The position numbers and the translations under genes were made by a program. DNA of 5,078 bases, from assembly GCA_031396505.1 (NCBI GenBank), contig JANNKX010000213.1:1-5078 (forward strand), written 5' to 3'. This document shows, piece by piece, positions 1 through 5,078 of the stretch. A model generated the notes under the pieces. It ran no database searches and had not been told where the DNA came from. It saw only the letters and a program-made list of their open reading frames with translations. Origin of the DNA: JAAFHS01 sp031396505. Lineage in GTDB: Bacteria; Pseudomonadota; Alphaproteobacteria; Rhodobacterales; Rhodobacteraceae. Each line of letters starts with the position of its first letter. Within the stretch, counting starts at the first letter, position 1.

Positions 1-1
1 G

Positions 2-334
2 CTTGTACGCGCGGCGATGATCGACGGGGCGGGGTTCTTCCGCATCTTCTGGCGGATCATGCTGCCGTCATCGGGGCCGATCATCGTGGTTTCCGTGATC
101 TGGCAATTCACCAATATCTGGAACGACTTCCTGTTCGGCGCGAGCTTTGCCGATCTGGACAGCATGCCGATGACGGTGGCACTCAACAACCTCGTAAACT
201 CGTCCACCGGGGTCAAGGAATACAATGTGCATTTTGCGGGGGCCATTCTGGCCGCGCTGCCAACTCTGTTCGTCTACATCGTAGCTGGACGGTACTTTGT
301 TCGCGGTCTGATGGCCGGAAGTGTAAAGGGCTGA
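2..334 (+). CDS. Carbohydrate ABC transporter permease, MalG/GtsC-like (5'-truncated by window edge)
   Basis: This is the C-terminal 110 residues of an inner-membrane permease subunit of a CUT1-family sugar importer; the frame is open from position 2, so the ATG at 17 is an internal methionine and not the start. The visible part begins in the cytoplasmic EAA loop that docks on the ATPase: AA-x2-DG-x9-IMLP fits the family consensus (visible residues 4-22), although the usual Glu before the AA pair is Arg3. Two hydrophobic spans follow, roughly residues 25-47 and 78-100, and the protein ends in GLMAGSVKG, a tail typical of these permeases. The WQFTNIWNDFLFG stretch and the NNLVNSSTGVKEYNV stretch recall glucose/mannose-type GtsC permeases (from memory, not a search). 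The ATPase starts four bases downstream. About 60% of the usual 280-300 residues is missing. The family call is firm; the substrate is uncertain. Confidence 0.93.
   Translation, partial: LVRAAMIDGAGFFRIFWRIMLPSSGPIIVVSVIWQFTNIWNDFLFGASFADLDSMPMTVALNNLVNSSTGVKEYNVHFAGAILAALPTLFVYIVAGRYFVRGLMAGSVKG
325..330 (+). promoter_or_regulatory. Probable ribosome binding site for the ABC ATPase
   Basis: AAAGGG lies 8 bases before the ATG at 339, inside the last codons of the permease gene. It is a partial Shine-Dalgarno match. With the 4-base gap it supports the start at 339 and coupled expression of permease and ATPase. Confidence 0.5.
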
Positions 335-338
335 TACC

Positions 339-1451
339 ATGGGCTTTCTTGATATCTCGCACGTCACCAAATCCTATGGCGCGGTGCAGGTGCTGCATGA
401 AGTGGACATATCGGTGGAGGAGGGCGAATTCCTTGTCCTCGTCGGCCCGTCCGGCTGTGGCAAATCCACCCTTCTGAACATGATTGCGGGGCTGGAGGCG
501 ATATCGTCGGGCGATATCTCCATCAAGGGCCGCGTCATCAATGGCGTGCATCCGTCCAAGCGCAATATCGCGATGGTGTTCCAAAGCTATGCCCTTTACC
601 CGAACATGACCGTGGGTCAGAACATGACCTTCGGGCTGGAAATGCACGGCGTTCCCAAACCCGAACGCGACAAAGCCTTGGCTGATGTGGCGCGCCTGTT
701 GCAGATCACCCCCCTTCTGGACCGCAAGCCGGGGCAACTGTCGGGAGGCCAGCGGCAGCGCGTGGCGATGGGCCGCGCCCTTGTGCGCAACCCGGATGTG
801 TTCCTGTTTGACGAACCCCTGTCCAATCTGGACGCAAAACTGCGCGTCGATATGCGCACCGAGATCAAGAAACTGCACCAGAAACTGCGCACGACTATCG
901 TTTACGTCACCCATGACCAGATCGAGGCGATGACCCTGTCCACCCGCATTGCCGTGATGAACAAGGGTTATGTGCAACAGTTGGGCACGCCCAAGGAAAT
1001 CTATGACACGCCTGCAAACCTGTTTGTGGCGACCTTCATGGGCAGCCCCGCGATGAACATCCTGCCTGCGACGGTGGTGATACAGAACGGCGCGCCCCAT
1101 GCCGAAATCACCGACAGCGAAGGGGCCACGCGCCATCTGCGCTTTAGTCAGACCAACCTTGCCGATTGGGCGGGGCGCGACATCATCCTTGGCATCCGGC
1201 CCGAGGCCATTACCGATCCGGAAGGCGCGGATCGCAAATCGGGCAATATCCAGCCCTTTGCCAACCGCGTGACCGTAACCGAACCTGCGGGGTCCGATAC
1301 GTTTGTGACGATGCCCCTTGGCGGGCGCGATGCGATTGCGCGGATGCGGGCGGATGCAAGCGTGGCACCGGGGCAGATGTTCGACTTTTCCATCAACATG
1401 GAAAAAGCCGTGGCCTTTGATCCGCAAACGGAACAGCGCATCCCGGCATGA
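339..1451 (+). CDS. Carbohydrate ABC transporter ATP-binding protein, MalK/UgpC family
   Basis: This is the complete cytoplasmic ATPase (370 residues, normal for the family) that powers sugar import by dimerising under the two permeases. The nucleotide-binding domain has every expected element: A-loop Tyr13, Walker A GPSGCGKST (36-44), Q-loop Gln82 followed by SYALYPNMTV, signature LSGGQ (134-138), Walker B VFLFDEP (154-160, catalytic Glu159), D-loop SNLD (162-165) and switch His192. From about residue 233 (FMGSPAMN) to the end is the C-terminal TOBE/OB-type regulatory region with the usual GIRPE motif (284-288). Residue 47, directly after the Walker A helix start, is Asn where E. coli MalK has Arg. 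Automatic pipelines often name such proteins UgpC, but nothing here points to glycerol-3-phosphate, and the neighbouring permease looks sugar-type. Its TGA overlaps the next gene's ATG. The family is certain; the substrate is unknown. Confidence 0.97.
   Translation: MGFLDISHVTKSYGAVQVLHEVDISVEEGEFLVLVGPSGCGKSTLLNMIAGLEAISSGDISIKGRVINGVHPSKRNIAMVFQSYALYPNMTVGQNMTFGLEMHGVPKPERDKALADVARLLQITPLLDRKPGQLSGGQRQRVAMGRALVRNPDVFLFDEPLSNLDAKLRVDMRTEIKKLHQKLRTTIVYVTHDQIEAMTLSTRIAVMNKGYVQQLGTPKEIYDTPANLFVATFMGSPAMNILPATVVIQNGAPHAEITDSEGATRHLRFSQTNLADWAGRDIILGIRPEAITDPEGADRKSGNIQPFANRVTVTEPAGSDTFVTMPLGGRDAIARMRADASVAPGQMFDFSINMEKAVAFDPQTEQRIPA
1448..1451 (+). other. ATGA stop/start overlap between ATPase and first GMC gene
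   Basis: The TGA of the ATPase (1449-1451) and the ATG of the oxidoreductase (1448-1450) share bases. The best purine-rich stretch upstream (GGAA, 1430-1433) lies 14 bases away and is weak. Translation of the oxidoreductase therefore probably depends on ribosomes finishing the ATPase. Confidence 0.8.
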
Positions 1452-2941
1452 CCGCGCCCGATATCATCATCATCGGATCGGGCATGGGCGGGGCGACCTT
1501 AGCCGCGGCCCTAGCCCCGACAGGCCGCCGCATCTTGATCCTTGAACGCGGGCAGCGGCTGGAGGCCAGCCCGCAGGCCCGCGATGCGGATGCGATCTTT
1601 GCGCGCGGCCATTTCCGCCCGGAAGAGGTGTGGCTGGATGGCGACGGCAAGCCGTTCAATCCCGGCAACTATTATTACGCGGGCGGCAATTCCAAATTTT
1701 ATGGCGCGGTTCTGATGCGGTACCGGGCGCAGGATTTTGCACCTCTGCGCCACATGGGCGGCACAACACCCGGTTGGCCCATCAGCTACGCGGCGCTGGA
1801 GCCACATTATCAGGCCGCCGAAAACCTGTATCAGGTGCGCGGCACGCTTGGCGAGGATCCGTCGGAACCGCCACATTCCGGCACCTACAACTTTCCCCCC
1901 GTGCCGGATGAACCCGCGATAGCGGATTTGCGCGCGCGGCTGCAATCGGTGGGCCTGCATCCCGCATCCCTGCCTTTGGGGGTGGATATCGACCGCTGGC
2001 TGGCGCATGGCAAAACCCCGTGGGATGCGTTCCCCGATACCTGCGGCGGCAAGATGGATGCCGAAACCGTGGGGCTTGCGCATGCGCTTCAGCATCCGAA
2101 TGTCACGTTGATGACGGGTGCGAGGGTGATGCGGTTGGTGGCGGAAGGACGACGCATCACGGCGATTGAGGTTGAACGTGAGGGGCGTGCCGAACGCATG
2201 ACAGCACCCCTGATTGTGCTGGCGGCGGGGGCGGTCATGTCGGCCGCACTGCTGCTGTCATCGGCGGATGACGCGCATCCATCGGGGCTGGCCAATACGT
2301 CGGATCAGGTGGGCCGCAACTTCATGAACCATAACCTCAGCGCGGTTCTGGCGATTCATCCGCTGCGCTGCAACGATGGCGTCTACCAGAAAACCCTGCA
2401 TGTGAATGACTATTACCTGAGCGGTGGGCCGCAAGGCGAACCGCTGGGCAATATCCAGCTTTTGGGCAAGATATCGGGTGCGATCCTTGCGTCGGACACG
2501 CCGATCCCCCGCCCGGTCGCAAACTGGATTGCGCGCCATTCGGTTGATCTGCTGGCGATGTCTGAAGACCTGCCCAACCCCGACAGCCGCGTTACCCTGA
2601 AGGCGGGCCAGATCGTGCTGGATTGGAAACGGTCGAACTGGGACGCGCATCTCGCATTGGTGAAGAAGATCAAGCAGACACTGCGCCGCGCAGGCTATCC
2701 CATCGTGCTGTCTCGCGCGTTTGACAGGCGGACCCCCAGCCACCAGTGCGGCACGGCCCGGATGGGGCATGATCCGGCGACATCCGTGGTGAACCCGTTC
2801 TGCCGTGCCCACGATCATGACAACCTCTATATCGTCGATGCATCAGTTCTGCCCACTTCGGCGGCGGTCAATCCGGCGCTGACCATCGCGGCGCTGGCCC
2901 TGCGGACGGCGGAGCATATCAAGTCAGGGTTGGCGGCATGA
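1448..2941 (+). CDS. GMC family FAD-dependent oxidoreductase (divergent, glucoside/gluconate-dehydrogenase-like group)
   Basis: This flavoprotein dehydrogenase or oxidase (497 residues, complete) is predicted to oxidise a hydroxyl group of a sugar, polyol or related compound and pass electrons from FAD to an unknown acceptor. The N-terminal FAD-binding fold is clear: GSGMGG (residues 10-15) after a beta strand, and Glu33 at the end of the next strand to hold the ribose. AGGNSKFYGA (78-87) replaces the classical GMC signature loop. GAVMSAALLLSS (261-272) and VGRNFMNH match the FAD-domain segment of the family. The C-terminal substrate domain has the expected pair: His432 in SHQCGTARMG and Asn475 in AAVNPALTIAALA. 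The N-terminus goes straight into the FAD fold, so there is no Sec or Tat signal, and no small or cytochrome subunit is adjacent. It overlaps both neighbours by 4 bp. GMC membership is very secure; the exact subgroup and substrate are inferred. Confidence 0.93.
   Translation: MTAPDIIIIGSGMGGATLAAALAPTGRRILILERGQRLEASPQARDADAIFARGHFRPEEVWLDGDGKPFNPGNYYYAGGNSKFYGAVLMRYRAQDFAPLRHMGGTTPGWPISYAALEPHYQAAENLYQVRGTLGEDPSEPPHSGTYNFPPVPDEPAIADLRARLQSVGLHPASLPLGVDIDRWLAHGKTPWDAFPDTCGGKMDAETVGLAHALQHPNVTLMTGARVMRLVAEGRRITAIEVEREGRAERMTAPLIVLAAGAVMSAALLLSSADDAHPSGLANTSDQVGRNFMNHNLSAVLAIHPLRCNDGVYQKTLHVNDYYLSGGPQGEPLGNIQLLGKISGAILASDTPIPRPVANWIARHSVDLLAMSEDLPNPDSRVTLKAGQIVLDWKRSNWDAHLALVKKIKQTLRRAGYPIVLSRAFDRRTPSHQCGTARMGHDPATSVVNPFCRAHDHDNLYIVDASVLPTSAAVNPALTIAALALRTAEHIKSGLAA
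2926..2929 (+). promoter_or_regulatory. Probable ribosome binding site for the SDR gene
   Basis: AGGG lies 8 bases before the ATG at 2938, within the last codons of the first GMC gene. It is a short match, but the spacing is good and it supports the overlapping start. Confidence 0.45.
2938..2941 (+). other. ATGA stop/start overlap between first GMC gene and SDR gene
   Basis: The TGA of the GMC gene (2939-2941) overlaps the ATG of the dehydrogenase (2938-2940). This second ATGA junction links ATPase, GMC and SDR into one translationally coupled block and suggests the two enzymes are made in fixed proportion. Confidence 0.8.
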
Positions 2942-3696
2942 CCGGGATTGCCCTGATCACAGGCGGCCAACAGGGCATCGGCCTTGGCATCGCTGCCGCA
3001 TTGGTGCAGGCAGGGTTTCGGGTGGCACTTGCCGCCGAATTGCCCCCGCATGCCCCATCGGTGCAGAACGCGCTGGCCGATCTGGGCGAGGCCGCGCGCT
3101 ATTACCAGCATGACCTACGCAATATTGCGGCCCGTCCTGCCCTTTTGGATCAGGTCGAAGCGGCCTTTGGCCCGATCACGACTTTGGTATCAAACGCTGG
3201 TGTTCCGGCGAAAGTGCGCGGTGATCTGCTGGATCTTTCCCCGGACAGTTACGATGCCGTGATGGCCGTCAACCTGCGCGGCGCGTTCTTTCTGGCGCAG
3301 GACACAGCCCGCCGCATGGTGGCGCGGCCATCGCAAACCTACCGTTCTATCAGCTTTATCACGTCGGTCAGTGCGGCGATGGTCAGCGTGGAACGCGGCG
3401 AATACTGCATGTCCAAGGCGGGTGCGTCGATGATGGCGCAACTGTTTGCTGCACGGCTTGCGCCTGACGGGATCGGCGTGTTTGAACTGCGCCCCGGCAT
3501 CATTGCAACCGACATGACTGCAGGCGTGCGTGAAACATACACCGCCCGCATCGAAGCTGGTCTTGTGCCCGCAGCCCGCTGGGGCGAGCCGCGCGATATC
3601 GGTCAGATCATCGTGCCGATTGCCACGGGCCAGATGGCCTTTGCCACGGGCGCCATAATCCCGGTCGATGGCGGCCTTTCCATTCCACGCCTGTAA
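2938..3696 (+). CDS. Short-chain dehydrogenase/reductase (SDR), FabG-like by name, probably carbohydrate-related
   Basis: This is a cytoplasmic NAD(P)-dependent oxidoreductase of the classical SDR family (252 residues, normal length), expected to interconvert a hydroxyl and a ketone. All family landmarks are present: cofactor loop TGGQQGIG (8-15), Asp59-Leu60 near the adenine, SNAG (85-88, usually NNAG), and the catalytic tetrad Asn112, Ser143, Tyr156 and Lys160 (YCMSK). The PG motif (RPGIIATDM) follows the active site and VDGGLSIPRL closes the protein. Glu34 sits where NAD-preferring members carry an acidic residue, which favours NAD(H) over NADP(H) by inference. The sequence resembles the group labelled 3-ketoacyl-ACP reductase (PRK12745, from memory). 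No other fatty-acid gene is nearby, and the position between two sugar/alcohol oxidoreductases argues for a sugar, polyol or cyclitol substrate. The SDR call is firm; the substrate is unknown. Confidence 0.95.
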   Translation: MTGIALITGGQQGIGLGIAAALVQAGFRVALAAELPPHAPSVQNALADLGEAARYYQHDLRNIAARPALLDQVEAAFGPITTLVSNAGVPAKVRGDLLDLSPDSYDAVMAVNLRGAFFLAQDTARRMVARPSQTYRSISFITSVSAAMVSVERGEYCMSKAGASMMAQLFAARLAPDGIGVFELRPGIIATDMTAGVRETYTARIEAGLVPAARWGEPRDIGQIIVPIATGQMAFATGAIIPVDGGLSIPRL

Positions 3697-3699
3697 GGA
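3694..3699 (+). promoter_or_regulatory. Ribosome binding site for the second GMC gene, overlapping the SDR stop codon
   Basis: TAAGGA combines the SDR stop codon (3694-3696) with a good Shine-Dalgarno core, 5 bases before the ATG at 3705. An in-frame ATG also occurs at 3699, but it overlaps this site and would add only Met-Pro. The start at 3705 is therefore preferred. Confidence 0.7.
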
Positions 3700-3704
3700 T
3701 GCCT

Positions 3705-5078
3705 ATGGACTACGATTTCATCATCATCGGGGGCGGGTCGGCGGGATGCGTTTTGGCCGCGCGATTGTCGGAAAACCCGGCGGCAAAGGTCTTGCTGCTG
3801 GAGGCCGGGGGGCGCGACCGGCATCCGTTTTATCATTTGCCCGCAGGCTTTGCGAAGATGACCAAGGGCATCGGGTCATGGGGCTGGTCCACGGTGCCGC
3901 AAAAACACATGAACAACATGGTGATCCGTTATACGCAGGCGCGTGTCATTGGCGGTGGGTCTTCCATCAACGCCCAGATCTATACGCGCGGCAATGCGCT
4001 GGACTATGACGAATGGCGGCAAATGGGGTGTGACGGCTGGTCATACGAGGATGTGCTGCCCTATTTCCGCAAAGCCGAGGATAACGACACCCACAATGAC
4101 CACTATCACGGCAAGGGTGGGCCCTTGGGTGTATCCCAACCCCGCGCGCCGCTGCCGATTTGTGAGGCGTATTTCGCCGCAGCCGCCCAGCTTGGCATCC
4201 CGCGCAACATGGATATGACCGGGGCTGCGCAGGATGGCGTGGGCTATTACCAGTTGACGCAGCGCAATGCGCGGCGGTCGTCCACGTCGGTCGCCTATCT
4301 TTGGCCCGCGCGGGGGCGGGCCAACCTGACGGTGCGCACGGGCGTGCAGGTTTTGCGCATCGTGGTCGAAGGCGGCCGCGCCATGGGGGTGGAACTGGCG
4401 GGCGAGGGGGTTTTGCGCGCCACGACCGAGGTGATCCTGTCTTCGGGGGCGATAGGATCGCCGCGTTTGTTGATGCTGTCGGGGATTGGCCCAGCGGATC
4501 ATCTGGCATCGGTTGGGATAAAGACGGTCTGCGATCAGCCGGGCGTGGGCGCGAACCTGCAAGACCACGTCGATCTGTTCGTGATCGCCGAATGTACGGG
4601 TGACCACACCTATGACCGCTTTGCCAAACCGCACCTGTCGGCGCTTGCAGGTCTGCAATACCTGCTGACCAAACGTGGCCCCGTGGCATCAAGCCTGTTT
4701 GAAACGGGCGGCTTCTGGTATGCTGACCCTGATGCGCGGTCGCCTGACATTCAGTTGCACCTTGGCCTTGGGTCCGGCATCGAATCCGGCGTGGCGCGGA
4801 TGCCGCATGGCGGGGTCACGCTGAATTCTGCCTATCTGCGGCCACGGTCGCGGGGCACCGTGCGGCTTGCCAGTGCCAATCCAATGGCTGCCCCTTTGAT
4901 TGACCCGAACTATTGGGCCGATCCCTATGACCGGGAAATGTCGCTGCGGGGATTGCGTCTTGCGCGTGATATCATGCGGCAGGATGCACTGAAGCCATAT
5001 GTGCTGGCCGAACGCCTGCCGGGGCCGGATGTGCAGACCGAGGCTGACGAGATCGCCTATGCCTGCCGCCACGCCAAG
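3705..5078 (+). CDS. GMC family FAD-dependent alcohol/choline dehydrogenase-like oxidoreductase (3'-truncated by window edge)
   Basis: The frame is open from 3705 to the right edge (458 residues seen; the family is usually about 530-540). It is a flavin-dependent dehydrogenase of the choline/alcohol dehydrogenase branch. The FAD fold is canonical: GGGSAG (9-14), Glu33 in LLLEAGG, the first GMC signature from Ala79 to Asp102 with core GGGSSIN (83-89) and INAQIYTRG, and the second signature at 248-262 (GAIGSP to LSGIG). GVGANLQDH follows, as in relatives. The window stops just before the HPVGT-type segment carrying the catalytic His, so the active site cannot be checked. There is no signal peptide, so a cytoplasmic-face enzyme giving electrons to quinone or another acceptor is likely. 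A betA label would be unsafe: no betB or betI is visible and the operon carries a sugar-type importer. The family is certain; the substrate is open. Confidence 0.95.
   Translation, partial: MDYDFIIIGGGSAGCVLAARLSENPAAKVLLLEAGGRDRHPFYHLPAGFAKMTKGIGSWGWSTVPQKHMNNMVIRYTQARVIGGGSSINAQIYTRGNALDYDEWRQMGCDGWSYEDVLPYFRKAEDNDTHNDHYHGKGGPLGVSQPRAPLPICEAYFAAAAQLGIPRNMDMTGAAQDGVGYYQLTQRNARRSSTSVAYLWPARGRANLTVRTGVQVLRIVVEGGRAMGVELAGEGVLRATTEVILSSGAIGSPRLLMLSGIGPADHLASVGIKTVCDQPGVGANLQDHVDLFVIAECTGDHTYDRFAKPHLSALAGLQYLLTKRGPVASSLFETGGFWYADPDARSPDIQLHLGLGSGIESGVARMPHGGVTLNSAYLRPRSRGTVRLASANPMAAPLIDPNYWADPYDREMSLRGLRLARDIMRQDALKPYVLAERLPGPDVQTEADEIAYACRHAK

Larger units (their letters stand above)
2..5078 (+). 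other. Single transcription unit: sugar ABC importer plus three oxidoreductases
   Basis: All five genes lie on the + strand. Junctions are 4 bases, a 4-bp overlap, a 4-bp overlap and 8 bases, leaving no room for an internal promoter or terminator between genes. Base composition and codon style look uniform across all genes by eye, so there is no sign of a recent insertion. The promoter and any regulator must lie outside the window. Confidence 0.85.

Noticed and set aside
17..334. The ATG at 17 as a true start giving a 105-residue protein.
   Set aside because: The frame continues upstream to position 2 and already encodes the EAA-loop residues there, so the ATG is internal to a gene truncated by the window edge.
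498..518. Repeated GCGATATC at 498-505 and 511-518.
   Set aside because: It is short, within the ATPase frame, encodes part of EAISSGDIS, and has no further copies spaced like operators.
1214..1234. Perfect inverted repeat CGATCCG, 7-base loop, CGGATCG, as a possible terminator or operator.
   Set aside because: It lies inside the ATPase coding region, just after the GIRPE motif, has no T-run after it, and genes continue downstream without a gap. Chance pairing in GC-rich coding DNA is enough to explain it.
213..1427. A 404-codon open frame on the minus strand across the permease end and the ATPase gene.
   Set aside because: It lies opposite a strongly conserved ATPase with every motif intact, its translation is rich in His, Arg and Gly with no recognisable fold, and it is best explained by GC-rich codon use on the + strand removing antisense stops.
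3620..3651. 11-base direct repeat TTGCCACGGGC at 3620-3630 and 3641-3651.
   Set aside because: The spacing is 21 bases, a whole number of codons, and it encodes two similar Ala-Thr-Gly turns near the SDR C-terminus. Relatives show similar SG/TG turns here, so protein constraint explains it.
3967..4692. A 241-codon minus-strand open frame, with another overlapping at 4041-4658, within the second GMC gene.
   Set aside because: The + strand frame is continuous from 3705 and carries both GMC signatures. The antisense products are low-complexity Arg/Pro/His-rich sequences typical of shadow frames.
3705..5078. Assignment of the second GMC gene as betA in a glycine-betaine synthesis operon.
   Set aside because: Motifs are shared across the whole choline/alcohol dehydrogenase branch. 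No betB, betI or choline-type transporter is in view, and the visible transporter is of sugar type.

Overview
The window is densely packed and codes only on the + strand. It looks like the downstream part of a carbohydrate-uptake and oxidation operon. The sequence is GC-rich, with strong G/C preference at third codon positions, overlapping ATGA stop/start junctions and protein sequences close to those I associate with Alphaproteobacteria. A roseobacter-type or other Rhodobacteraceae host is my best guess, but that is inference; no rRNA or other taxonomic marker is present.

Layout. Positions 2-334 hold the C-terminal 110 residues of an inner-membrane permease of a CUT1-type carbohydrate ABC transporter (MalG/GtsC-like), whose start lies before the window. 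Four bases later, 339-1451 is the complete MalK/UgpC-type ATPase. It overlaps by 4 bp an FAD-dependent GMC-family oxidoreductase (1448-2941). That gene overlaps by 4 bp a short-chain dehydrogenase/reductase (2938-3696). After 8 bases a second, quite different GMC oxidoreductase starts at 3705 and runs off the right edge. There is no non-coding stretch longer than 8 bases, and I see no RNA gene, mobile element, CRISPR array, terminator or internal promoter.

How the parts fit. The transporter resembles glucose/mannose-type importers and would bring a sugar, glycoside, polyol or cyclitol into the cytoplasm. Two flavin alcohol dehydrogenases and one NAD(P)-dependent dehydrogenase are then available for hydroxyl oxidation or oxidation/reduction steps on the imported compound. 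Neither GMC protein has an export signal, so both should act on the cytoplasmic side. The substrate cannot be read from the sequence. The set most worth following up is the translationally coupled ATPase-GMC-SDR block with a second, divergent GMC, because the pathway it encodes is not one I can name.

The promoter, the substrate-binding protein and the first permease are presumably upstream of the window. The last 70-80 residues of the second GMC protein, including its catalytic histidine, are downstream.
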